Origin: Bradyrhizobium sp.
Lineage (GTDB): Bacteria; Pseudomonadota; Alphaproteobacteria; Rhizobiales; Xanthobacteraceae
DNA: 62,245 nt
NCBI GenBank assembly: GCA_013822885.1
Contig: PNLC01000002.1
Span: forward strand, 1-62,245
Direction: 5' to 3'
Part shown: positions 1 to 8,008 of the stretch, piece after piece
Numbering within the stretch: position 1 is the stretch's first letter
Layout: each line of letters begins with the position of its first letter
The notes under the pieces: model-generated
The model's database searches: none
What the model was told of the DNA's origin: nothing
The model's input: only the letters and a program-made list of their open reading frames with translations
Translations under genes and position numbers: made by a program

Positions 1-519
1 TGCCTCCGGTTCTATGAGCAGAACCGCCAGCGCTTCCGTTCGGGCGACCTGTACGAGGCGGCGCATATCCTGATCGCCTCGCGTCCGGATGACGTCGCCG
101 CCCGCACCGAGGCCCGCCTCACGGCCGAGAACATCCTGGCGGCCGTCCGGTCCGATCCGGCGCTGTTTGCCGAATTCGCCCGTAGCCATTCGGCCTGCAA
201 GACCTCCGCGCCGGAGGGCGGCCGGCTCGGTCAATTGACGCGCGGCCAGACGGTCGCCGAGTTCGAGGCGGCCCTGGAGCGGATGCGGCCCGGCGATTTC
301 GCCATCGCGGAGACGCGCTACGGCTTCCACATTATCCGTCTCGATCAGCATGCGCCCGGGCAGGTGCTGCCGTTCGAACTCGCGCGCGACCGTATCGCGG
401 ACTATCTCACGACCAGCGTCCAGCACCGCGCCCTGGCGCAGTACGTCTCGGTGCTGGCGGGCCGGGCAGAGATATCGGGTGTCACGCTCGCCGCGGCGGC
501 GTCGCCGCTGTTGCAGTAG
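1..519 (+). CDS. Parvulin-type peptidyl-prolyl cis-trans isomerase, 5' end outside the window
   Basis: The frame is open from base 1, so the N-terminus is missing; the TTG at 235 in the ORF track is internal. The visible 172 residues contain a parvulin (PpiC/rotamase) domain: AAHILIAS near the start, then EGGRLGQLTRGQTVAEFE, then ETRYGFHIIRLD, which are the usual strand and catalytic-pocket signatures. Family role: prolyl isomerisation that assists folding or maturation. In Pseudomonas a PpiC-type gene directly follows narI, and the molybdenum-cofactor genes downstream here fit the end of a nar operon, so maturation of a respiratory molybdoenzyme is a reasonable guess. The nar genes themselves are not visible. 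The next gene starts 10 bases after the stop, which suggests one transcript. Confidence 0.85.
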   Translation, partial: CLRFYEQNRQRFRSGDLYEAAHILIASRPDDVAARTEARLTAENILAAVRSDPALFAEFARSHSACKTSAPEGGRLGQLTRGQTVAEFEAALERMRPGDFAIAETRYGFHIIRLDQHAPGQVLPFELARDRIADYLTTSVQHRALAQYVSVLAGRAEISGVTLAAAASPLLQ

Positions 520-528
520 GACCCGAAA

Positions 529-867
529 ATGCAACTCGGCGACATCATCCGCAGTTTCAGCGAGGACGCAGCCGCCAGCGAGGCGCTGCTCGCCTGCAAC
601 GATATCGTGCTGTTCGCTCGCGTCGACGAATCCGCCACGCGATTTGAGGAGACCGTCGGCGAATATGCTTCCGGCGCCGTCAGGCGGTTTGCCAATCTTG
701 CCGGCAGCGAGGACTGGCTCGGGCTGATGAACGTGGTCGAACGCACCGACGATCCCGGCACCCGTTGCCTCGTCTACATGGTCAACTGGTCGCTGAAGAA
801 GGACGAAGCGCCGGAGCCGCCCGCCCGTGCCGGCTGTACCTGCGGCGGCGGAGGGGGCTGCTCGTGA
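529..867 (+). CDS. Small protein with Cys/Gly-rich C-terminus, nar/Moco-linked
   Basis: A 112-residue soluble protein whose family I do not recognise. It starts at ATG 529, ten bases after the PPIase stop, so it is probably co-transcribed. Residues 1-95 look like a compact alpha/beta fold with conserved-looking LGLMNVVERTDDPG and CLVYMVNWSLKK segments. The end is unusual: a Pro/Ala linker followed by CTCGGGGGCS, which places three cysteines in ten residues. Such a tail could bind a metal or a cluster, or be processed, but this is inference. There is no signal peptide or membrane segment. Its position between a nar-type PPIase and cofactor genes suggests an accessory role in molybdoenzyme assembly. 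Confidence 0.7.
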   Translation: MQLGDIIRSFSEDAAASEALLACNDIVLFARVDESATRFEETVGEYASGAVRRFANLAGSEDWLGLMNVVERTDDPGTRCLVYMVNWSLKKDEAPEPPARAGCTCGGGGGCS

Positions 868-917
868 GTCCGTACACCATGATCTTTGGCGTCGCCGGCT
901 CGGGATCGTGACATCAG

Positions 918-1646
918 ATGATCGACGAGCTATTCGACCGCAATGTGGCCTGGGCGACGGGCAAGACCCGCAGCGATCCCGATTACTTTCGTCGTCTCGC
1001 CGAGCAGCAGGCGCCGCGCTATCTCTGGCTCGGCTGTTCGGACAGCCGCGTTCCCGCCAATGACATCGTCGGGCTCGATCCCGGCGAAGTGTTCGTGCAC
1101 CGCAATGTCGGCAACGTCGTTCATACCGGCGACATGAATCTGCTGTCGGTGCTCGAATTCGCGATCGACACGCTGCAGGTGAAGCACGTCATCGTGTGCG
1201 GCCATTATGGCTGCGGCGGCATCCGCAGGGCGTTCGAGCCGCCGGGTGGCGGCGGCCTGGTCGATCACTGGTTGGCGCCGGTGCGGGAAATGTGCCGGCG
1301 CTGCGCGCCCGATCTGGACCGCCTCCCAAATGACGCCGCCAGAATGGACCGCGCCTGCGAGTTGAACGTCGAGCTTCAGTTACGGCGGATCGCCGCCACG
1401 CCGATCTTGCGCGGCGCCTGGCAGCGTCAACAGTCCATCACGGTCCACGGCTGGATCTATGGCTTGGGCGACGGGTTGTTGCGCGATCTCGGGTTGAAAC
1501 TGTCGTCGCTTGACGACGCCGAGAGCCTCGACCGTGAGAACGACTATGCGGGACTTCCCGAGCCGATCACCATGGTCCGCCGCCATGCGGAGGAGGCATT
1601 CGCGGGGCTGTTGATGCTGGAACCGCAGCTTCTGGAGGAGGGCTGA
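918..1646 (+). CDS. Beta-class carbonic anhydrase
   Basis: A 242-residue protein catalysing reversible CO2 hydration. The beta-class signature is complete: CSDSRVP places the zinc ligand Cys40 and the Asp42/Arg44 dyad, and CGHYGCGG supplies His96 and Cys99. Length matches cytosolic Can/CynT-type enzymes, and there is no signal peptide. ATG 918 gives a natural N-terminus but has no strong ribosome site; the gene lies about 50 bases after the previous stop. Its location between nar/Moco-type genes is known in related genomes only as association; a role in bicarbonate supply or pH control during anaerobic growth is a guess. Confidence 0.93.
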   Translation: MIDELFDRNVAWATGKTRSDPDYFRRLAEQQAPRYLWLGCSDSRVPANDIVGLDPGEVFVHRNVGNVVHTGDMNLLSVLEFAIDTLQVKHVIVCGHYGCGGIRRAFEPPGGGGLVDHWLAPVREMCRRCAPDLDRLPNDAARMDRACELNVELQLRRIAATPILRGAWQRQQSITVHGWIYGLGDGLLRDLGLKLSSLDDAESLDRENDYAGLPEPITMVRRHAEEAFAGLLMLEPQLLEEG

Positions 1647-1648
1647 CA

Positions 1649-1812
1649 TGCCGGACAATTTGCTGGCACGTGCCGACCGCCATTCTCTCCCGGCTGACTG
1701 CCGGAACCCGCGGCAAGTGCCTCATCGTCAACGTGCCGGGACGTCCCTCGGCGATCGATGTCTGCCTGAACGCGGTCTTTCCCGCGATTCCCTTTGCCTC
1801 GATCTGATCGGG
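1649..1812 (+). pseudogene. Remnant of a moaB/mogA-type molybdopterin gene (C-terminal piece)
   Basis: This stretch sits between the carbonic anhydrase and DUF2478 genes. One frame reads AILSRLTAGTRGKCLIVNVP followed by GRPSAIDVCLNAVFPAIPF, which matches the C-terminal half of MogA/MoaB (loop RG-LIVN-PG-P-A followed by L-A-FPAIP). That frame then ends in ASI-stop. The other frame, which starts at ATG 1649, ends in CLDLIGA-stop, the usual family ending. A one-base deletion near 1790 therefore separates the two halves of the tail. The N-terminal two thirds of the gene are absent. Intact MoaB/MogA adenylates molybdopterin before MoeA inserts molybdenum, and moeA lies just downstream, so this is probably a decayed member of the same operon. 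Confidence 0.6.
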
Positions 1813-1837
1813 GCTTGACGAATAGAGGTGAATACAG

Positions 1838-2428
1838 ATGCATGCGCTGCATTCCGTCCCGCCGCATAGCGCAAGCGTGCGGCCTTGGCAGTCCCTGGTG
1901 GCGATCGTGTACGCCAACGAGGCCTATCCGCAATCAACCTTCGAAGCCATCGTGGAGTATTGCCGCAGGCGCGAGCTTCGAGCGGCCGGCGTGCTGCAGC
2001 ATCCGGTTTGCCCGGATACGGCAGGTCCTTGCGAGGTGGCGCTGGAAGAACTCACGACGGGCCGTCGGACCGATTTGTATGAAGACCGTGGCCCGGGCGC
2101 AAGAGGGTGCCGGCTGGACTTGGCGGCGCTCGCCGAGGTGAACGCGCAGGTGGCGCGTTCACTGGATACGGGCCCGGAACTGCTGATCCTGAACAAGTTC
2201 GGCAAGGTGGAAGCCGAAGGCCGGGGACTGCTCGATCTGATCGCCATCGCGATCGATCGCGGCATTCCCGTCGTGATCGGGGTCCCGATCCGCAACCTGG
2301 AGGCATGGCGCACTTTTACCGGTGGTCTATCGGCGGAGTTCTCCAGCGATCCGTCCGAGACCATGGATTGGCTCAACAGAAAGTTTCCTGTTGCGGTAGC
2401 GCAAAGTGCGGAGCCAGCGTCCTGTTAG
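1838..2428 (+). CDS. DUF2478 protein, predicted nucleotide-binding, molybdenum-linked
   Basis: A 196-residue cytosolic protein. ATG 1838 is preceded by GAGGTG at good spacing. The DUF2478 pattern is clear: an N-terminal beta strand (LVAIVYANE), the central GPGARGCRLD and LLILNKFGKVEAEGRG segments, and IPVVIGVPIRNLEAW near residue 160. Family members occur with molybdate transport and molybdoenzyme genes and resemble NTPase-like folds, but no activity is established. Here it sits 38 bases before moeA, which supports a role in molybdenum handling. The region from GPGARG to the end is the most typical part; the N-terminal 20 residues are probably variable. Confidence 0.8.
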   Translation: MHALHSVPPHSASVRPWQSLVAIVYANEAYPQSTFEAIVEYCRRRELRAAGVLQHPVCPDTAGPCEVALEELTTGRRTDLYEDRGPGARGCRLDLAALAEVNAQVARSLDTGPELLILNKFGKVEAEGRGLLDLIAIAIDRGIPVVIGVPIRNLEAWRTFTGGLSAEFSSDPSETMDWLNRKFPVAVAQSAEPASC

Positions 2429-2466
2429 ACAATAGCCGAGAGCCTGCAAGACAAGGTGGAGGCAAA

Positions 2467-3738
2467 ATGCCGGCGCAGCTACGAGCACCACGGATCGACG
2501 ATTGCGTCGCCCCTTCAATAGAAGACCTCGTCTCAGTCGAGCGAGCGCTCGCCATCGGCTTGGCCGAGGTGCGGCCCATCGTGGAAACGGAACGTTTAGA
2601 CCTGAACGATGTCACTGGCCGGATTCTCGCCCAGACCATAAGAGCGGATGCCCCCCTGCCGCGTTTCGATTATAGCGCGATGGACGGATATGCGGTCGAC
2701 ACGACCAGTCTGTCTGCCGACATTCCAAATTTGTTGAAGGTGACCGGCAGCATCCCGGCCCGACGCACGATCGGAAATCCGGCGCTGCAGCGCGGGTGCG
2801 CCGTTCGCATCCTGACGGGCGCGCCGATTCCCGCAGGCGCCGATGCCGTCGTCGCGCAGGAAGACGTACGCCGCGAAGGCGACAGCGTCATTCTCTCTCG
2901 CCCACCGCGGCCGTCCGACAACATCCGGCGGCGGGGTGAGGACGTCAGCGAAGGCGACAGCCTGATCGAAGCCGGCACGGCGATGGGGCCGCTGCAGGCG
3001 GGCCTTGCCGCAGCCTGCGGCTATCCCGGGGTTCGCGTCTTCCGCAAACTTCGCGTGACGATGTTCACGACCGGCTCCGAACTCCGGCAGCCCGGTGAAA
3101 GCATCCAGCCCGGCGAGATCTATGACGCGAACCGCTTCATTCTGCGCAGCCTGCTCGGCAGGCCGTGGATCGAAATGGTCGATCTCGGAAGTTGCGTGGA
3201 CCAGCCGTCCAAATTGCGGGCGATCTTCCAGTCGGCAGCCGCGCGCGCCGACCTCATCGTCAGCGCCGGCGGCATATCCGTAGGCGACGAGGACCACGTG
3301 GTGGAAGCGTTCCAGCGCTGCGGCGGGAAGCTTTGGGTTCGCAAGGTCGCCATCAAGCCGGGCAAACCGCTTGTTCTCGGCAAATTGGCCGATGCGACCT
3401 ATGTCGGTCTTCCCGGCAATCCCGGCGCGCTGTTCACGACCTTCAAGGTCATCGTCGATCAGATCCTGGCGGTTCGCGCCGGTATCAGGCCCGAGGGCGA
3501 TCATGAGTGCGCGGCAATCGCCAATTTCGACTGGAAAGGTCGGCCCGGCCGCAGGACCTATCTGCCCGCGCTTCTCTCGGGCGTCGAGAACGGTTTTCCG
3601 CTGATCGAACTGTTGCCGGATGCCAATTCCGGAAAGCTGCATCAGCTCAGCCGCGCCGGCGGATTCGTCGTTGTCTCGCCGGAAACGACATGCATCGAAC
3701 GTGGCGCCAAGATACGCTGGCGGCCGTTTGCAAGATAG
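2467..3738 (+). CDS. moeA: Molybdopterin molybdenumtransferase MoeA
   Basis: A 423-residue enzyme that inserts molybdate into adenylated molybdopterin to form the cofactor. The track ORF begins at 2107, but the true start is ATG 2467, which has AGGTGGAGG just upstream and gives a normal MoeA length. Family landmarks run in order: PRFDYSAMDGYAVD near residue 70, GAPIPAGADAVV near 120, FTTGSEL and GEIYDANRF near 205-225, SAGGISVGDEDHV near 270, and VGLPGNPGALFTTF near 315, followed by the C-terminal barrel domain. It closes the nar/Moco gene run. The decayed moaB remnant upstream means the adenylation step would have to come from a copy elsewhere. Confidence 0.96.
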   Translation: MPAQLRAPRIDDCVAPSIEDLVSVERALAIGLAEVRPIVETERLDLNDVTGRILAQTIRADAPLPRFDYSAMDGYAVDTTSLSADIPNLLKVTGSIPARRTIGNPALQRGCAVRILTGAPIPAGADAVVAQEDVRREGDSVILSRPPRPSDNIRRRGEDVSEGDSLIEAGTAMGPLQAGLAAACGYPGVRVFRKLRVTMFTTGSELRQPGESIQPGEIYDANRFILRSLLGRPWIEMVDLGSCVDQPSKLRAIFQSAAARADLIVSAGGISVGDEDHVVEAFQRCGGKLWVRKVAIKPGKPLVLGKLADATYVGLPGNPGALFTTFKVIVDQILAVRAGIRPEGDHECAAIANFDWKGRPGRRTYLPALLSGVENGFPLIELLPDANSGKLHQLSRAGGFVVVSPETTCIERGAKIRWRPFAR

Positions 3739-3878
3739 CAGTCGTGGCGATCCCCCAGGCCACTGTGGTCCGGCCGCCAAGCTCAGGTGATCCTGTTGGC
3801 GGGCGATAAGGGTAAAACCCGATGGCGACGGGGGGGTATTTCGCTAGGTTGTTAGCACCCGCAGCAATTGATGAGAGA

Positions 3879-4925
3879 ATGATGGACACCGCTCCTCCGG
3901 CGAAATCTGGCCGCGAAACCGTTCTGGTCGATCTTGCCTTGCAGGGTGGCGGCTCTCATGGCGCCTTTACGTGGGGCGTGCTCGATCGCCTCCTTGAGGA
4001 GCCTTGGCTTCGGCTCGACGGCATTTCGGGCACCTCCGCGGGGGCAATGAATGCCGTTGTCCTGGTCGACGGATATGAAAAAGGCGGGCCCGAGGGTGCA
4101 CGGGCGGCGCTTGAAGAGTTTTGGCGGCGCGTCTCGCATTCCGCCCGGTTCAGCCCGATCCGGCGGAGCCCGATGGATGTTCTCCTGGGCCGGTGGAGCT
4201 TGGACAACTCGCCATTCTTCCTTGCATTCGACATGGCCGCACGTGTGTTTTCGCCTTACGACCTGAACCCGCGAGGCGCCAACCCGTTACGCGATATATT
4301 GGCCGAATGCGTTGATTTCGAGCGGGCGGCGAAATCCAAAATCCGCTTGTTCGTGACCGCCACCAACGTCCGCACCGGTCGCGGCCGCGTGTTCCGAAAC
4401 AAGGAGCTCACGCCGGATGTGCTGCTGGCATCCGCGTGCCTGCCGACGCTGTTTCAGGCCATCGAGATCGACGGGGAGGCGTATTGGGACGGCGGCTACT
4501 CGGGCAATCCGACCATCACGCCGTTGGTGCGCGAGTGTGCATCGCACGATACGCTGCTTGTCGCCGTCAACCCGGTTGAACGCCAGGGTACGCCGCGTTC
4601 GGCGCGCGATATCCTCGATCGCTTAAACGAGGTTTCCTTCAACGCCACGCTGCTGAAGGAATTGCGCATGATTGCGCTGTTGCGTCAGGTTGCTGACGTC
4701 GGCAGCGGTGAGGGAGCTCTATGGGCTGCGATGCGGATTCATCTCATCTCCAGTGCAACCCTGGACAAGCTAGGCGCATCCTCCAAGTTCAATGCGGAAT
4801 GGGACTTTCTAACCATGCTGAAGGTCGAGGGCCGCCGCTGCGCGGAAGACTTCCTGACCAAGCATGGCGCGAATGTCGGCAAACAGTCCACCATCAATCT
4901 GGACGTCCTCCTGGAACAGGTTTGA
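3879..4925 (+). CDS. Patatin-like phospholipase/lipolytic acyl hydrolase
   Basis: A 348-residue serine hydrolase with a Ser-Asp dyad. The oxyanion loop GGGSHGAF (residues 23-30), the nucleophile elbow GTSAG (Ser53) and the DGGYSGN motif holding the catalytic Asp are all present. Two adjacent ATGs (3879, 3882) follow GATGAGAGA and give a compact N-terminus; the track start at 3822 has no ribosome site. There is no signal peptide. The following permease gene begins 4 bases after the stop, so the pair is translationally coupled. Family substrates are phospholipids, other lipids or polyhydroxybutyrate-type polyesters; the linked GntP-type permease, a family that takes short hydroxy- and sugar acids, makes an acid-releasing role attractive but unproven. 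Confidence 0.88.
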   Translation: MMDTAPPAKSGRETVLVDLALQGGGSHGAFTWGVLDRLLEEPWLRLDGISGTSAGAMNAVVLVDGYEKGGPEGARAALEEFWRRVSHSARFSPIRRSPMDVLLGRWSLDNSPFFLAFDMAARVFSPYDLNPRGANPLRDILAECVDFERAAKSKIRLFVTATNVRTGRGRVFRNKELTPDVLLASACLPTLFQAIEIDGEAYWDGGYSGNPTITPLVRECASHDTLLVAVNPVERQGTPRSARDILDRLNEVSFNATLLKELRMIALLRQVADVGSGEGALWAAMRIHLISSATLDKLGASSKFNAEWDFLTMLKVEGRRCAEDFLTKHGANVGKQSTINLDVLLEQV

Positions 4926-4929
4926 TGCC

Positions 4930-6384
4930 ATGGGACTTCTGGGCATTCTCCTTGGGCTGGGGCTGCTTGTCTGGCTGGCTTTTCGCGGATGGAGCGTGCT
5001 GCTGTTGGCGCCCGCAGCGGCACTGATCGCAGCTGCTGTTTCTCGGGAGCCGCTGCTTGCTCATTGGACGCAGACCTTCATGGGCAGCGCGGCGCAGTTC
5101 CTCGCGCAGTTCTTCCCGCTGTTCCTGCTTGGCGCGCTGTTCGGCAAGCTGATGGATGACAGCGGCTCGGTCACCGCCATCGCGCGCTTCATGACCGAGC
5201 GGCTGGGTCCGCGCCGCGCCATCTTGGCGGTGGTGCTCGCAGGTGCATTGGTGACGTATGGCGGCGTCAGCCTGTTCGTTGCCTTTTTTGTACTGGCGCC
5301 GATGGCCCAGGCGTTGTTTCAGGCCGCCGACATTCCGCGGCGGCTGATGCCGGCAGCGATCGCGCTTGGCACCTCGACATTCACGATGACGGCGTTCCCC
5401 GGCACGCCTGCCATTCAGAACGCGATTCCGATGCCGTTCTTCGGCACCACGCCGTTCGCCGCGCCCGGCCTCGGCGTCATCGCCTCCGCGATCATGCTGG
5501 GATTTGGATTGTGGTGGCTCGCCCGCTGCGAAGCCGCCGCCCGGCGGGCGGGCGAGGGCTATGGCGGTGGTGCCGATGTCTCCCCGCGCGCGGCCGCCGA
5601 TGATCAGATCATCCGGGAGCGGGCGACGACCGCCCGCGAGTTCGATCCCGCGGAGATCGGCCACGGACGTCACGGCGAAACCCCGGTGCCCATTGCCATC
5701 GCGGTGCTGCCGCTGGTCGTCGTCGTGAGCGTCAATCTCCTGATGTCGCTCGTCATTCTGCCGCGCCTGGATTTTTCGTTCCTGGCGGAGCCGCATTGGG
5801 GTTCCACTTCGCTGTCCGCCGTTGCCGGCGTCTGGTCGGTGGCGGTGGCACTCGCGGCCGCGATCCTTGCGCTGGTGCTCTTCAATCGCCAGCGGCTGCC
5901 GGCCTTGCGCGAGAGCATGGACGCCGGCGCTAACGCCTCCGTCCTGCCGGCGTTCAGTGTCGCCAGCCTCGTGGGCTTTGGCGCCGTCGTCGCAATGCTG
6001 CCCGCCTTTGCGGCGGTGCGCGACTGGGTGCTTTCGATCGGAGGCGGGCCGCTGGTCTCGCTTGCGGTGGCGACCAACGTGCTCGCCGCCCTAACCGGAT
6101 CCGCCTCGGGGGGCATGACGATCGCGCTCGATGCCCTTGGCGACACCTATATGCGCATCGCGGCAGAGCAGGGCATCAATCCCGCGTTGATGCACCGGGT
6201 GGCCGCCATCGGCTCCGGCACGCTCGACAGCCTGCCGCACAATGGTGCGGTCGTGACGCTGCTCGCGGTTTGCGGCTCGACCCACCGCGAAAGCTATCTC
6301 GATATCGTCATGGTCGGGATTGTCAGCGCACTCATCGCCCTGGTGGCAGTTATTGTCCTGGGCTCGATGTTTGGCTCCTTCTAG
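4930..6384 (+). CDS. GntP-family permease (gluconate/hydroxy-acid:H+ symporter type)
   Basis: A 484-residue inner-membrane transporter with 11-13 hydrophobic segments. GntP hallmarks include LFGKLMDDSGS near residue 75, a GGVSLFVAFFVLAP segment near 115, and FTMTAFPGTPAIQN near 155. ATG 4930 is 4 bases after the patatin stop, and the longer track start lies inside that gene. The C-terminal half contains LTGSASGGMTIALDALG and a GTLDSLPHNGAV motif, typical of the family's substrate re-entrant segments. Family members import gluconate, glycerate, fructuronate or 3-hydroxybutyrate with protons; the exact substrate cannot be read from sequence. Confidence 0.87.
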   Translation: MGLLGILLGLGLLVWLAFRGWSVLLLAPAAALIAAAVSREPLLAHWTQTFMGSAAQFLAQFFPLFLLGALFGKLMDDSGSVTAIARFMTERLGPRRAILAVVLAGALVTYGGVSLFVAFFVLAPMAQALFQAADIPRRLMPAAIALGTSTFTMTAFPGTPAIQNAIPMPFFGTTPFAAPGLGVIASAIMLGFGLWWLARCEAAARRAGEGYGGGADVSPRAAADDQIIRERATTAREFDPAEIGHGRHGETPVPIAIAVLPLVVVVSVNLLMSLVILPRLDFSFLAEPHWGSTSLSAVAGVWSVAVALAAAILALVLFNRQRLPALRESMDAGANASVLPAFSVASLVGFGAVVAMLPAFAAVRDWVLSIGGGPLVSLAVATNVLAALTGSASGGMTIALDALGDTYMRIAAEQGINPALMHRVAAIGSGTLDSLPHNGAVVTLLAVCGSTHRESYLDIVMVGIVSALIALVAVIVLGSMFGSF

Positions 6385-6413
6385 AATGATGCCTGCGCAG
6401 GTATGCTTCGATC

Positions 6414-7892
6414 ATGCGAGCGAGAGTATTCAAATATCTGAGGATTACCGGGGCGCTGCTCGGCGTGTCCTTTCTGACGTTCCTTGCCGTCCGGATCTAC
6501 GATTCGCAGCGGGGATTGCCGCTCGAGCCATGGCATACCTACATTCCGCATGAACTGCCGACGGAAAAACTCGAGGCGGCGAACTGGGCGGAATACCTGA
6601 CAGCCGAGGCCAGGATCTTCGACGACGTCCGGCGCGAGGTTTCGCAGAAACTCGACGCGGCCGAGCGCGTGCCGGCCAATCGTTACTTTGAGGGGAGTCC
6701 GGTCTATCCAGGCCACTTCGTGCAGGATTTCAATCGTTCCTTTGTGCTCGAGCCAAACGGAAAGCCGGTCGGGGCGGTCGTTCTACTGCATGGCCTGACG
6801 GATTCCCCTTACAGTCAGCGCCATATCGCGCGCTTCTACCGTGACCAGGGGTTCGTGGCGATTGTGCCGAGGATGCCGGCACATGGCACTGTCCCTGCCG
6901 CGCTGACCGACGTGGAGTGGGAAGACTGGATGGCGGCGACGCGGCTCGCAGTGCGCGAAGCACGCGCGCGCACTGGGCCGTCCGCGCCGTTGCATCTGGT
7001 CGGTTTCTCCAACGGTGGCGCGCTGGCCTTGATGTATGCGCTTGATTCCATCAGCGACGAAAAGCTGGCCCGGCCAGATCGCCTGGTGTTGATTTCGCCG
7101 ATGGTCGGCATCACGCGCGTCGCACGCCTGGCACGTCTGGCGGGCTTGCCTTCGATATTGCCTGCGTTCGCCAAGGCGGCATGGCTCGGCATCGTGCCCG
7201 AGTTCAATCCGTTCAAATACAACTCGTTTCCTGTCAACGGCGCGCGCCAATCCTATCGCCTCACGCAAACGCTGCAGGAACGGATTGCCCGCTACGCCCG
7301 TGAAGGCAAGCTAAGTCAGTTGCCGCCGACCCTGACCTTTCAGTCGCTGATTGATTTTACCGTCAGTACGCGGGCGATCGTATCGGCGCTTTATGCACAC
7401 CTTCCAGAGAACGGCCACGAATTGGTGCTGTTTGACGTCAACCGCACGGCCAAGTTTGGTCCATTGCTCCGCTCCAGTGCCGATACAGCGCTCGCGCGTA
7501 TCGTTCCGAGCGGCCCGCGGCGCTATCGCCTCGCCATCATCACCAATTCCGATGACAATAGTGACGATGTAATCGAACGCGTGACCGAAGCCGGCGGCGA
7601 CGTCGAGAACTCGCGGCCGCTCGGGCTATCGTATCCGCGGGGATTCTATTCGCTGTCGCACGTCGCGCTGCCGTTTCCGGTCAGCGACAGTCTGTATGGG
7701 GCCGAACCCGACCCGTCGGAGAACTTCGGAGAAAATCTCGGCACCCTGGCACCGCGGGGCGAGCGCAATGTCCTGATCGCCAGCCTCGACTCGCTGATGC
7801 GGGCATCTTCGAACCCGTTCTTCACGTACATGACCGAACGGATCGGCGAGGGAATCCCCGCCGCTGCCGCCACCGCCCGGCCTATTCAATAG
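6414..7892 (+). CDS. Membrane-anchored alpha/beta hydrolase
   Basis: A 492-residue protein. One hydrophobic segment at residues 12-27 (ALLGVSFLTFLAVRI) should anchor it with the catalytic part outside the cytoplasm. The alpha/beta hydrolase core is recognisable: VVLLHGLTDSPYS supplies the oxyanion HG motif near residue 125, and GFSNGG is the nucleophile elbow with Ser199. The later part includes LGLSYPRGFYSLSHVALPF, which carries the probable catalytic His. Acidic partners were not assigned with certainty. The gene follows the GntP-type permease by about 30 bases and may belong to the same transcript. A carboxylesterase or lipase role is likely; the natural substrate is unknown. Confidence 0.78.
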   Translation: MRARVFKYLRITGALLGVSFLTFLAVRIYDSQRGLPLEPWHTYIPHELPTEKLEAANWAEYLTAEARIFDDVRREVSQKLDAAERVPANRYFEGSPVYPGHFVQDFNRSFVLEPNGKPVGAVVLLHGLTDSPYSQRHIARFYRDQGFVAIVPRMPAHGTVPAALTDVEWEDWMAATRLAVREARARTGPSAPLHLVGFSNGGALALMYALDSISDEKLARPDRLVLISPMVGITRVARLARLAGLPSILPAFAKAAWLGIVPEFNPFKYNSFPVNGARQSYRLTQTLQERIARYAREGKLSQLPPTLTFQSLIDFTVSTRAIVSALYAHLPENGHELVLFDVNRTAKFGPLLRSSADTALARIVPSGPRRYRLAIITNSDDNSDDVIERVTEAGGDVENSRPLGLSYPRGFYSLSHVALPFPVSDSLYGAEPDPSENFGENLGTLAPRGERNVLIASLDSLMRASSNPFFTYMTERIGEGIPAAAATARPIQ

Positions 7893-7901
7893 ATAGCACG
7901 C

Positions 7902-7997
7902 CTATCCGGCGACACGCGAAAGCGCGAACAGGATCGACATCAGGACCACGGTCACTCCCGTGGCGAGGACCAGCCGGTCGGCAAACAGACGGCGCAT
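7902..7997 (-). CDS. 31-residue single-pass membrane peptide
   Basis: This ORF is too short for the track. It encodes 31 residues: a positively charged start (MRRLFADR), then one hydrophobic helix (LVLATGVTVVLMSILFAL), then a short SRVAG end. GGGAGG lies 7 bases before the ATG, and the start is only 11 bases after the stop of the ferric-reductase-like gene on the same strand. This is the layout of a small accessory subunit translated from the same mRNA. It matches no family I can name. Small single-helix peptides stabilise other respiratory complexes, so a stabilising or assembly role for the neighbouring reductase is a fair hypothesis. Confidence 0.6.
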   Translation of the reverse strand: MRRLFADRLVLATGVTVVLMSILFALSRVAG

Positions 7998-8008
7998 CGG
8001 CGGCCTCC

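Noticed and set aside
865-912. 15-codon GTG ORF (ends MIFGVAGSGS) overlapping the stop of the small Cys-tailed gene
   Set aside because: It vaguely resembles a MobB-like P-loop start but is too short to assign.
2596-3780. 394-residue minus-strand ORF
   Set aside because: Antisense to moeA, no ribosome site and no recognisable motif.
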